Positions 1 through 7,899 of a DNA stretch of 64,000 nucleotides are shown piece by piece (the stretch's first letter is position 1; every line of letters begins with the position of its first letter). Where the stretch lies: NCBI GenBank assembly GCA_041398565.1, contig JAWKUN010000002.1:248001-312000 (forward strand), read 5' to 3'. The notes below the pieces were generated by a model, which was not told the DNA's origin, did not search any database, and saw nothing but the letters and a program-made list of their open reading frames with translations. The position numbers and the translations under genes are program-made. Source of the stretch: DATGPD01 sp041398565. GTDB taxonomy: Bacteria > Planctomycetota > UBA1135 > UBA2386.

Positions 1-1
1 C

Positions 2-1261
2 GCCAAGGAGGAAGGCGAGCCCGCGCCCCCGGCGGTCGCCGCCCCCCCAACCGTGCTGCGGATGGATGTGGCGCAGAAGGAGGCCGAGGAGTCCGACATG
101 GCTACGCTTCGCGAGCGCGCGGACGCCGCCGGCGAAGAAGTGAAGCGCGCGCGTGCGGCAGTCGGAGCCGAGGTGGGGCTCGGCGCCGAGGTTCGTCCCG
201 ACGCGGAGGCACCGAGAGACGCGAAGGACGACGTCGCGCGCCGGCAGCCGAGCGGTGACGTGCCGGGCGAGCGACGTCCGAAGCGGCGCTTCGAGGCTCA
301 GGCCGACGGCGGCGCGCGGGACGACCTGCAAGCGGGCGTTGGGCAGGACGGCATGCTCATGTTCGACACCCCCACGCCGGGGGGAGCGCTGGGGGAGGTC
401 GCCCTCGTGGTCGAGGTGGCACCTGCCGAGCCGCGTGCCTGGCGAGAACTCGACGCTCGCACCGCGCAGGCCGACGGCAACGTCGCCGAACTGCTCGCCG
501 TTCTGGCGCCGCCGCTCGAGGAGTCGCTGGCGGACAAGGTCAGCATCGACTTCCGAAGTCTGGCGTTGTCGCGGGTGACCAACTCCGACCTCGGATCCCC
601 GGCGACCCAGCCCCGTACGACTCAGCCGCCTGCGACTCAGCGCCCGGCGTTCGATGAGGCCTCGGACCTTGGCGATGAGCGCGAGAAGGACGAGCGCGAG
701 AAGAAGGTGGGGCCGGTGGTCGAGTCGCGTCGCAAGGAGTCGGCTTCGCCGCTCTTCGCGGTCGCCGATACCGACCGCGTGTACCGAGTGCGTGGCACGC
801 GCACCGAGCTCCGCGGCCTGGTGTCGGCGTTGCAGGCGCGCGCGCGCGGCGAGGTGCGCTTCGAACGCCTGGCGGTGGCACTGGCTCGGTTGGGTCCGAG
901 CGGCGGGGCGGATGCCGGAGCGCTCGTGGGCGGTGGTGCCGGCAGCGCCGGACCGGTTCCGGTGCGGACGCCACCGGCAGGACCGACGAGTCCGGGACCG
1001 ACGAGCTCGGGATCGACCGAACCAGGCCCGACGAATCCGGGCCCGACGAACCCAGGACCGACGAGTCCGGGACCGGGGTTCGGGCGTGTCGATGGTGGCG
1101 TGCCGCCGGCGGGTCGTGCGGGGCCCACCGCGGGCCCGGCTCCCGGCGCGCCAGCGCCCGGGGGTCGAGGGGGCGAATCGGTGTCGCCGCGCGCGCGCGC
1201 CGCTGGCACCGAGAAGCACGACCTGCTCCTGGTCCTGCGCCCGGCACGCGCTCGGCGCTGA
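2..1261 (+). CDS. C-terminal part of a large protein, probably anti-sigma-like/envelope regulator (5' end outside window)
   Basis: The reading frame is open to the left edge, so the N-terminus lies outside the window; the in-frame GTG at 53 need not be the start. The visible ~420 residues begin with a charged Ala/Glu/Arg-rich stretch. A globular segment follows that contains a pattern of the type F-x-V-x-x-T-D-x-x-Y-R-V-R-G-T-x-x-x-L-R-G-L. I loosely associate this with C-terminal domains of planctomycete anti-sigma factors. The last ~130 residues are low complexity: near-perfect G-P-T-S/N-P repeats around 965-1080, then Gly/Pro/Ala-rich sequence. No catalytic motif is seen and no membrane segment lies in the visible part. 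The anti-sigma assignment is tentative inference; coding status is well supported by length and by the lack of a better competing frame. Confidence 0.55.
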   Translation, partial: AKEEGEPAPPAVAAPPTVLRMDVAQKEAEESDMATLRERADAAGEEVKRARAAVGAEVGLGAEVRPDAEAPRDAKDDVARRQPSGDVPGERRPKRRFEAQADGGARDDLQAGVGQDGMLMFDTPTPGGALGEVALVVEVAPAEPRAWRELDARTAQADGNVAELLAVLAPPLEESLADKVSIDFRSLALSRVTNSDLGSPATQPRTTQPPATQRPAFDEASDLGDEREKDEREKKVGPVVESRRKESASPLFAVADTDRVYRVRGTRTELRGLVSALQARARGEVRFERLAVALARLGPSGGADAGALVGGGAGSAGPVPVRTPPAGPTSPGPTSSGSTEPGPTNPGPTNPGPTSPGPGFGRVDGGVPPAGRAGPTAGPAPGAPAPGGRGGESVSPRARAAGTEKHDLLLVLRPARARR

Positions 1262-1317
1262 CCGGGCATGGCGTTGGCCACCGGTGGCGGATCGGTCGGC
1301 CGCCACGGTGAGCGCCT

Positions 1318-1352
1318 CAGAGAGTGAGAAACAATCGGTTTCTCACTCTCTG
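1318..1352. terminator. Perfect 15-bp inverted repeat after the first gene
   Basis: CAGAGAGTGAGAAAC at 1318-1332 is perfectly mirrored by GTTTCTCACTCTCTG at 1338-1352 around a 5-nt loop (AATCG). It lies 57 bases after the stop of the first gene. There is no T-run, so it may be a factor-dependent terminator, an mRNA 3' stabiliser or a protein-binding site. Confidence 0.5.
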
Positions 1353-1388
1353 CGTGGCCGCGGATGCGGCCACCGGGGGCAATCTGAG

Positions 1389-1571
1389 CTGCAAGGGCTG
1401 CGAATCGTCGCGGCGGGCGCGAATTCGGCCGTGTTGTTCCGTTGCCACAGAGCTGACCAGGCCACGACCGAGCAGCCCTGGAAGCTCCAAGCAACAACAG
1501 CGCCGGCGGCCCCCTCTGGTCGGCGCTGCGCCGACATCAACCCTTTGGGTTGCGGCCGCCGGCCGCGCTGA
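1389..1571. repeat. Dispersed intergenic repeat family A, copy 1
   Basis: This ~185-bp segment aligns with 12222-12405 and 25148-25334. Shared landmarks in order are GCTGC-like start, a GCGAAT/GCGATT block, TGGAAGCYCC, CCCCYTCTGG or a variant, a CAACC...GGTTG hairpin and a terminal GCCGCGMTGAG. Here the hairpin is CAACCC (1538-1543), TTT, GGGTTG (1547-1552). All three copies have the same orientation and lie between genes. Confidence 0.75.
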
Positions 1572-1676
1572 GGACTCGTGGCAACGGCGACAACGAAAGC
1601 GCGGTGACCCCCGGCGCGTTGTGGGTCGGAGGACGGCAGCCACGGCGCGCCGGTGGCGCTCGGGCCGCGACCACTC

Positions 1677-3416
1677 ATGAAGCTGCGGATCCTGGCTCTC
1701 GACTACGACGGCACGATCGCCGTCGACGGCCGCCTGGACCCCGAAGTGCGCAGCGCCATCGGCGACGCGCGCGCGTCCGGCCTGGCGGTCGTGCTGGTGA
1801 CGGGACGCATCCTCGACGATCTACGCTGCCTGATCGGCAACCTCCGCATCTTCGACGCGGTCGTCGCCGAGAACGGAGCGGTCCTTTCGTTCCCGCTTTC
1901 GGGCCGCTCGAGCCTGCTCGCGCCCCCCGTACCCGAAGCCTACGTCCGAGCGCTGCGGGACCGCGGCGTCGTGGTGCACGTCGGATCCTGTCTCGTCGAC
2001 CTCGACGCCAACGATGCCCACGTCGCGCTCGACATCCTGCAGCGCATGGAGCTGCCGCTGGTGTGCCATTTCAACCGCGGCCGCCTGATGGTCCTGCCAC
2101 AGGCCGTCAGCAAGGCCACGGGCCTGCGCGCGGCCCTGCAGATCATGCGCCTGTCGACCCACAACGCCGCCGCGGTGGGAGACGGCGAGAACGACCACGA
2201 GCTGCTGCGGGTGTGCGAAGTCGGCGCCGCCGTCGCGTGGGGTAGCCCAGCGCTGCGAGCGGCCGCCGACATGATCGTCGACGGCGACGGCCCGGCAGCA
2301 GTGGCTGCCTACGTGCGGGCCTCGAGCGCTCAGAACCGGATCGTGCTGCCGCAGAAGGCCCGTCGCAACCTGCTCCTCGGCCGCGACGAGCGGGGAGGCG
2401 TCGTGTCGTTGGCCGTGCGCGGGCGCAACGTGCTGGTGGCCGGCGACCCGCGCTCAGGCAAGTCGTGGGTCGCCGGTCTACTGTGCGAGCAGCTTCTCGC
2501 CGAACACTACAGCCTCTGCGTGATCGACCCCGAGGGCGACTATCAGGAGCTGGAGGCATTGCCCGGCGTGGTCACGTTCGGCGGCGACGACCCGTTGCCG
2601 TCGGTGCACCAGCTCCGGCGCACGCTGCGCCACGCCGACGTCAGCGTCATCCTCGACCTCGCCCGTCTCGACGCCGCCGCCAAGCGCGCCTACGTCGACA
2701 CGGCGCTGACGACGGTGACACAGCTCCGACGCGAGACGGGCCTGCCGCACCGCATCGTCGTCGACGAAGCACACTACTTCCTCGGCGACGAGCGCCAGGT
2801 TCGCGTCCTCGATCCCGAGCTCGCCGGCTACACCCTGATCACCTACCGCGTCAGTGGCCTGCACGACGACGTGCTCGCGCGCACCGAGTGCATCATCGTC
2901 ACCCGGGAGACGGATCCCACCGAGGCGCGCCTGCTGCACGCTCGATTCGACGGCCGCGAGGACGTGGCGCACTGGCTGCGCGTCCTCGCCGGGCTCGGCA
3001 TGGACGAAGCCGTGCTGCTGCCGCACGGCGAGGAGGCCGGCGGACAGCTGCGTCGCTTCCACATCGCCCCGCGCCTGACGCGACACGTACGGCACCGACA
3101 CAAGTACCTCGACTTGTGTGTCGGTGCGTCCGTCGCGTTCCAGTTCGCCTCGTCGTCACGCGGTCGCCACCAAGCCGTGCGTTCGCTGCAGGAGATGATC
3201 GATGTCCTCGCCGCGTCGCCCAACGAGGACCTCGCCGGGTACGCGCGGCGTGGGGACCTGTCCAAGTGGGTCGAGCACGTGATCGCCGATGCCACGCTCG
3301 CCGACGAAGTGCGTGACCTGGAGGAGGGCTTCCGACTGGGGACCATCCCGGACTTCGGCGGTGCCGTGGCGCACGCGATCTTGCAGCGCTATCAGATCGA
3401 CGAAGAGCCGACCTGA
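1677..3416 (+). CDS. HAD-IIB phosphatase fused to a HerA/DUF87-type ATPase
   Basis: This 579-residue protein has two enzymes in one chain. Residues 1-215 form a Cof-type HAD hydrolase: nucleophile motif DYDGT (9-13), conserved Lys in SKATG (about 146) and metal-binding GDGEND (168-173). From about 225 a P-loop ATPase follows, with Walker A GDPRSGKS (256-263) and Walker B VVDEAH (361-366), preceded by a CVIDPEGDY element as in HerA/VirB4-like ATPases. ATG 1677 was chosen because the HAD strand starts immediately (MKLRILALDYDGT); the frame extends to 1653 without homology-like sequence. HAD-IIB enzymes dephosphorylate sugar or nucleotide phosphates; HerA-like ATPases usually move DNA or bind NTP. 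What this fusion acts on is unknown. A hairpin follows the stop. Confidence 0.85.
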   Translation: MKLRILALDYDGTIAVDGRLDPEVRSAIGDARASGLAVVLVTGRILDDLRCLIGNLRIFDAVVAENGAVLSFPLSGRSSLLAPPVPEAYVRALRDRGVVVHVGSCLVDLDANDAHVALDILQRMELPLVCHFNRGRLMVLPQAVSKATGLRAALQIMRLSTHNAAAVGDGENDHELLRVCEVGAAVAWGSPALRAAADMIVDGDGPAAVAAYVRASSAQNRIVLPQKARRNLLLGRDERGGVVSLAVRGRNVLVAGDPRSGKSWVAGLLCEQLLAEHYSLCVIDPEGDYQELEALPGVVTFGGDDPLPSVHQLRRTLRHADVSVILDLARLDAAAKRAYVDTALTTVTQLRRETGLPHRIVVDEAHYFLGDERQVRVLDPELAGYTLITYRVSGLHDDVLARTECIIVTRETDPTEARLLHARFDGREDVAHWLRVLAGLGMDEAVLLPHGEEAGGQLRRFHIAPRLTRHVRHRHKYLDLCVGASVAFQFASSSRGRHQAVRSLQEMIDVLAASPNEDLAGYARRGDLSKWVEHVIADATLADEVRDLEEGFRLGTIPDFGGAVAHAILQRYQIDEEPT

Positions 3417-3423
3417 CCGGCGC

Positions 3424-3444
3424 CCGGGCGGCTTCGCCACCCGG
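3424..3444. terminator. GC hairpin after HAD-ATPase gene
   Basis: CCGGGCGGC (3424-3432) pairs with GCCACCCGG (3436-3444) with one C/A mismatch and a TTC loop. It starts 8 bases after the stop codon. No T-run is present, so an intrinsic terminator is only probable. Confidence 0.45.
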
Positions 3445-3651
3445 CCGTGGCACCCACCGTTCGCAACCAGCGCGTCCGACTCGGTCCGCTGAACGTGCCT
3501 ACGCCTTGCGACCCGAGAGCTCGGCGCCGCGCCGAGCGGCGAAAACCTTCCTGGCGCCGCGCATTCTCCTCCGTGGAGCCTTGCACGGGGGCCCTACACG
3601 ACGACGGCTGTGAAGGATGGCCGGGCCGATGCGCCCAGAGGTCTTCGCACC

Positions 3652-5640
3652 ATGACCGAGCATCAGGACGACCGAAGGCGGCGCCAGGAGATGGTCCAGC
3701 GACAGATCGCGGCGCGCGGGGTGCGCTCACCCACCGTCCTCGCCGCCATGACGCGTGTCCGCCGTGAGGGCTACGTTCCCTCCTATCTCGGAGAGTTCGC
3801 GTACGAAGACACGCCGCTGCCGATCGAAGAAGAGCAGACGATCTCGCAGCCGTACATCGTCGCGTTCATGGTCGACGCTCTGGGGTTGCGGGGAGGCGAG
3901 AGAGTCCTCGAGATCGGCACCGGGTCGGGATACGCGGCCGCAGTGCTGGCCGAGATCGCCGGAGAGGTCTACACCATCGAGCGTCACGAGCGCCTGGCTC
4001 GCACGGCCGAAGAACGTCTGAAACGCGACGGGTACACCAACGTCCACGTCCGACACGGCGACGGCACCCTCGGATGGCCGCAGGCCGCGCCGTTCGACGC
4101 CATCGTCGTCGCTGCTGGCGGCCCGGAGGTACCAGAGGCCCTGCGTGACCAACTCGCCCCCGGCGGCAGGCTCGTGATCCCTGTGGGCCGGGACGTGGGC
4201 GTGCAGAAGCTGATTCGGGTGACGCGCACGGACGCCGACCGCTACCAGCAAGAGGAGCTGGCCAACGTGCGTTTCGTGCCCCTGGTCGGCGCCCAGGGCT
4301 GGCGCGAGCCCACCGCCCGCAAGGCCGGGCCCGCGCCGGGCCCGGCGAAGCGGGCGGACCTCGTCGCGGCATCGGTGGAGCCGTTCTCCGACCTGGAGCG
4401 TGCGGATCTCTCGCCCCTGCTCGAACGGATCGGCGACGCTCGCGTCGTCTTGCTGGGAGAGTGCACCCACGGCACGTCCGAGTTCTACCGCATGCGTGCG
4501 CGCATCACGCGCGCCCTGATCGAGCAGCGCGACTTCCGCGTCGTGGCCGTCGAGGCCGACTGGCCCGACGCCGCCCGCATCGACCACTACGTCCGCGACC
4601 GCAGCGTGCCCCGCCACGACTGGCGTGCGTTCGCACGCTTCCCGACGTGGATGTGGCGCAATCACGAGACGCGCGCCTTCGTCGACTGGCTGCGCGAGCA
4701 CAACCAGCGTCTCGAGCCGGAGCAGCGCGCCCGCTTCGCGGGTCTCGACCTCTACGGCCTGTTCAATTCGATCGACGTCGTGCTGGCCTATCTGGACCGA
4801 GTCGACCCCGCGGCGGCCGAGGTGGCTCGTCATCGCTATGGCTGCCTGACCCCCTGGGAGCACGACCCCGCTGCATACGGCAAGGCCGCGCTCACCGGCC
4901 GCTACCGCACGTGCGAAGCCGAGGTGCTGCACACGCTCGAGGATCTCCTGCAAGACCGCCTGGAACGGGTGCGCCAACAAGACGAGGGTCTGTTCGATGC
5001 CATGCAGAACGCGCGGCTCATCGCCAACGCCGAGAGCTACTACCGCGTGATGTACTACGGCGCCAAGGAGTCGTGGAACCTGCGCGACCGCCACATGTTC
5101 GAGTGCCTCGGGCATCTGCTGGCCTTCCACGGGTCCGACGCCAAGGCGGTGGTCTGGGAGCACAATTCGCACGTCGGCGACGCGTCGGCCACGGAGATGG
5201 CCGCCCGCGGCGAGTGGAACGTCGGTCAGCTGTGCCGCGAAACGTTCGGCGACGCTGCCTACTCGATCGGCTTCGGCACCGACCACGGCACCGTGGCGGC
5301 GGCTTCGTACTGGGGCGGGTCGATGGAGACGAAACGAGTGCGCCCGGCGCACGAGAACAGCTACGAGCGCATCTGCCACGACACCGGCCTCGCGTCGTTC
5401 TCGCTGCCGCTGCGCCATGCCCGCGACCCCGACCTGCGCGAAAGCCTCTACGACGCGCGTCTCGAGCGCGCCATCGGCGTGATCTACCGTCCGGAGACGG
5501 AGCTGGCGAGCCACTACTTCCACGCCTGTCTGCCGCGACAGTTCGACGAGTACATGTGGTTCGACGCGACGTCGGCCGTGCGACCGCTGCACGCCCATGA
5601 GCTCGAGGGCCTGCCCGAGACCTACCCCTTCGGTCTCTGA
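3652..5640 (+). CDS. Protein-L-isoaspartate O-methyltransferase fused to erythromycin-esterase-like domain
   Basis: This 662-residue bifunctional protein starts with a PCMT domain (about 1-220): the signature TISQPY (63-68) and SAM-binding EIGTGSGYAA (87-96). PCMT repairs isoaspartyl residues by methylating them with S-adenosylmethionine. After an Ala/Pro linker, residues 245-660 are an EreA/EreB-like domain, with GECTHG (269-274) carrying the catalytic-type Glu/His and a WEHNSHVGDA motif further on. Such domains hydrolyse esters such as macrolide lactones, but chromosomal PCMT fusions need not give resistance. ATG 3652 follows an AGAGG-like ribosome site; a GTG at 3610 in frame is a less likely start. 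The next gene (baeRF-like) follows after 63 bases in the same direction, suggesting a stress or protein-repair operon. Confidence 0.88.
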   Translation: MTEHQDDRRRRQEMVQRQIAARGVRSPTVLAAMTRVRREGYVPSYLGEFAYEDTPLPIEEEQTISQPYIVAFMVDALGLRGGERVLEIGTGSGYAAAVLAEIAGEVYTIERHERLARTAEERLKRDGYTNVHVRHGDGTLGWPQAAPFDAIVVAAGGPEVPEALRDQLAPGGRLVIPVGRDVGVQKLIRVTRTDADRYQQEELANVRFVPLVGAQGWREPTARKAGPAPGPAKRADLVAASVEPFSDLERADLSPLLERIGDARVVLLGECTHGTSEFYRMRARITRALIEQRDFRVVAVEADWPDAARIDHYVRDRSVPRHDWRAFARFPTWMWRNHETRAFVDWLREHNQRLEPEQRARFAGLDLYGLFNSIDVVLAYLDRVDPAAAEVARHRYGCLTPWEHDPAAYGKAALTGRYRTCEAEVLHTLEDLLQDRLERVRQQDEGLFDAMQNARLIANAESYYRVMYYGAKESWNLRDRHMFECLGHLLAFHGSDAKAVVWEHNSHVGDASATEMAARGEWNVGQLCRETFGDAAYSIGFGTDHGTVAAASYWGGSMETKRVRPAHENSYERICHDTGLASFSLPLRHARDPDLRESLYDARLERAIGVIYRPETELASHYFHACLPRQFDEYMWFDATSAVRPLHAHELEGLPETYPFGL

Positions 5641-5703
5641 TCGCGCGCGGTCGACCAGGACGATGGTGAATCCCGCGTCGCTTCGCGAGCGTTTTCCCCG
5701 ACG

Positions 5704-6828
5704 ATGCTCCCGGAAGACCGCGTGAACTCTCGTGAGCCCTTTCCGGAGGAGCTGGCGGATCTGGTGGCGAACACGCAAGCACCGTGCCTCTCGGCATACG
5801 CCAACGTGCACGGCACCGACGCCGGCCCTCGCGAAGCGCTCATCTGCGCCAACCATCTCGTGCAGCGGGCCGAGGCGGTCGCTGTCCAGGGCGGCATCGC
5901 CACCGACATGGTGCGCAGATGGCTGGCCCCCCTGGTGGAGTCGATCGATCCCGTGCCCGGCCAGGCGCGGGCGGGACGCGCCTTCGCGCTGCTCGCCGAC
6001 CAGCGCGGTGCCCGCTTGTGGCCGCTGCCGTTCCGCATCGAGGAGGACGTGGCCATCAGCGGCACCGACTTCGTACTCCAGCCCTTGCTACCGGTCTTCG
6101 CGACCTACCACTTCTACCTCCTGTCGCTGAGCCGCCGGCGCGCGCGCCTGTTCGGTGCGGACCGTTACCACGTGCAGGAGATCGAAGCACCCGGAGTCGA
6201 GGCGGCCCGGGACCTCGAGGTCCCACGCGAGAACCTCCGGCGCTCGGCCGGTGGGGAGGCGAGCGTGCTGCACGACCGCGACCAAGCCGACGCGGCCGAT
6301 CAGGCGGAGACCGCTCGCTTCCTGCGCCAGGTCGGAGACTGGCTGCGGCGCGCGTGCACCGTCCGCGACCGACCGGTGATCCTGGCCTCGACCCCGGACC
6401 TCGCCGCCGGCTTCCGCGAGCACGCGCGCTCGCTCACCATCCTGCCCCGCGCCGTGCACGGCAGTCCCGAGCACTGCTCGACCCACGAACTGCACGCCCG
6501 CGCGCTGCCCGTCGCCGACCGACACTTCCACACCGAACGAACCCGCCAGCTGGCCCGCCTCCAAGAATGCGATCCGCAGCGCATCACCGCCGACCCGGCG
6601 ACGGTTCTGATGGCCGCCGAGCGCGGTCGAGTGCAGACCCTGGCCTTGGGACGGGGCACGCACCTGTGCGGTCGATTCGACGGCCACAGCCTGACCCTCG
6701 ATCCCGGCGCCCCGGACCTCCTCGATCGCGCCATGGTGCTGACCCTGCGCCACGGCGGCACGATCTTGCCCGTCGCAGCGAGCGACCTGCCCCCAGGCAC
6801 GCCGTGCCTGGCGCACCTGCGCTACTAG
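5704..6828 (+). CDS. Bacterial archaeo-eukaryotic release factor-like (baeRF) protein
   Basis: This soluble protein of 374 residues has no signal peptide. The layout resembles the baeRF families, bacterial relatives of eRF1/pelota: an N-terminal sensing-like domain (LLADQRGARLWPL region near 95-110), a middle region with SLSRRRARLF (about 140), and a C-terminal domain with A-A-E-x-G-R-V-Q-T-L (near 305) followed by a G-x-H-L-C segment. I rely on this domain pattern and on context, because baeRF genes often sit beside PCMT, esterase or stress genes. A role in peptide release or ribosome rescue is family-level inference. It is probably co-transcribed with the PCMT fusion upstream. Confidence 0.6.
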   Translation: MLPEDRVNSREPFPEELADLVANTQAPCLSAYANVHGTDAGPREALICANHLVQRAEAVAVQGGIATDMVRRWLAPLVESIDPVPGQARAGRAFALLADQRGARLWPLPFRIEEDVAISGTDFVLQPLLPVFATYHFYLLSLSRRRARLFGADRYHVQEIEAPGVEAARDLEVPRENLRRSAGGEASVLHDRDQADAADQAETARFLRQVGDWLRRACTVRDRPVILASTPDLAAGFREHARSLTILPRAVHGSPEHCSTHELHARALPVADRHFHTERTRQLARLQECDPQRITADPATVLMAAERGRVQTLALGRGTHLCGRFDGHSLTLDPGAPDLLDRAMVLTLRHGGTILPVAASDLPPGTPCLAHLRY

Positions 6829-7237
6829 TGGCCGCGCCGAGGAATCACGCGCCCTGCGTACATGAGTCGAGCCCGCGCGCGACAGGTCTGCCTGTTGGCA
6901 TCGGCAGTCGCGAAGACTGCGCTCGTCGTTTTGCGCGCGGGCTCGAAGTGGTTCGTCCCGAACACCGGCCGCTAGGAGCGCCGGTCGCTCAGGACCATCG
7001 TGAGTACGGTGGTTGATCTGGCATCACACCTCCGCGATAGGGTCGAAGATCGGGGGACCGAACCAGCGCGGCATGCTCGCGCGTGGCACACGGGGGAGTA
7101 TACCACGGCTCGAACGCCAGGCGGGGCAGCCACCGGCCGCACCACCCAACGGACAGGCCTCCCCGTACGAGAGTCGACCGCGCCGGCGAACCGCGGTCGT
7201 TCAGGCCGACCCCGCCCCCTGCAGCGCAAGCGCAGCC
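6829..7237. other. Non-coding gap holding a branched inverted-repeat structure
   Basis: No supported gene. The stretch contains the nested stem structure at 6868-6945 described separately. The later ~290 bases up to the GNAT start are open in the GNAT frame from 7013 onward, but that extension has no domain-like sequence and is treated as leader. Confidence 0.5.
6868..6945. ncRNA. Candidate three-way-junction structured element
   Basis: CGAGCCCGCGCGC (6868-6880) pairs perfectly with GCGCGCGGGCTCG (6933-6945). Inside the loop are two further perfect hairpins: ACAGG/CCTGT (6882-6895) and GCAGTC/GACTGC (6904-6920, loop GCGAA). As RNA this would fold into a three-way junction 40 bases after the baeRF stop. 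It may be a terminator, a small structured RNA or a mobile palindromic repeat; no second copy was seen in the window. Confidence 0.4.
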
Positions 7238-7843
7238 ATGCCGAATCCCAGACCTCCGTCCGTGGCTCCTCCACCTCCCACCGTCCTGCGCGGCGACCGC
7301 CTCGAGCTCGTTCCGCTGCGCCCCGAGCACGCCGCGCCTCTGTTCGCGGTGGCCGAGCCCGGCTTGTTCGTCCATTCGACCGCCCGCCCGGTGACCTGGA
7401 CGGATACGGCGTTCGCAGCCGCGATCGCGGCCGCCTGCCACGACCCCGGCCGCCAGGCATTCGCCATGCGCACCCTTGCCGACGACACGCTGGTGGGCAG
7501 TTCGTCGTTCCTCGACTTCCGACTCGATCATCGTGGCGTCGAGATCGGAGCCACCTGGATCGCCCGACCCTGGCAGGGCACGTTCGTGAACCCGGAGTCG
7601 AAGCTCCTGCTGCTCCGGCACGCCTTCGCCGACCTCGGCATGGTGCGCGTGCAGCTCAAGACCGACGCGCGCAACGTGCAGAGTCAGCGCGCCATGGAGA
7701 AGCTCGGCTGCGTGCGCGAAGGCGTCCTGCGCCAGCACATGATCCTGCCCGACGGCTTCGTCCGCGACACCGTCATGTACAGCATCACCGCCGGCGAGTG
7801 GCCGGCGGTGGAAGCGGGCTTGCAGCGGCGGCTGCGCCCCTGA
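7238..7843 (+). CDS. GNAT N-acetyltransferase (RimJ/RimL type)
   Basis: This 201-residue protein has the layout of RimJ/RimL-like acetyltransferases. It begins with L-R-G-D-R-L-E-L-V-P-L-R-P-E-H (about residues 13-27), has a strand reading VEIGATWIARPWQGT, and has the C-terminal signature N-x-x-S-Q-R-A-M-E-K-L-G-C-V-R-E-G (about 148-164). These enzymes transfer acetyl from acetyl-CoA to N-terminal or small-molecule amines. The start at ATG 7238 was chosen because homologous-looking sequence begins there. It converges on the decaheme gene downstream, with a strong GC hairpin between them. Confidence 0.85.
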   Translation: MPNPRPPSVAPPPPTVLRGDRLELVPLRPEHAAPLFAVAEPGLFVHSTARPVTWTDTAFAAAIAAACHDPGRQAFAMRTLADDTLVGSSSFLDFRLDHRGVEIGATWIARPWQGTFVNPESKLLLLRHAFADLGMVRVQLKTDARNVQSQRAMEKLGCVREGVLRQHMILPDGFVRDTVMYSITAGEWPAVEAGLQRRLRP

Positions 7844-7860
7844 TGAGCCAGATCTGATGA

Positions 7861-7890
7861 GCCGGCCGGGGGCGTTCCCACCCGGCCGGC
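7861..7890. terminator. Bidirectional GC hairpin between convergent genes
   Basis: GCCGGCCGGG (7861-7870) pairs perfectly with CCCGGCCGGC (7881-7890). It lies midway between the convergent stops at 7843 and 7900, which fits a shared terminator. Confidence 0.6.
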
Positions 7891-7899
7891 CACAGGCGG

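Larger units (their letters stand above)
1262..1676. other. Non-coding gap between anti-sigma-like gene and HAD-ATPase gene
   Basis: No convincing gene is present. The gap holds the 15-bp perfect hairpin (1318-1352) and copy 1 of dispersed repeat family A (about 1389-1571). The remaining ~100 bases before 1677 would contain the promoter of the next gene, but I see no clear -35/-10 pair. Confidence 0.6.

Noticed and set aside
3652..5640. Macrolide resistance gene
   Set aside because: The esterase-like domain is fused to PCMT and lies in an ordinary chromosomal context with no mobile element; resistance cannot be inferred.
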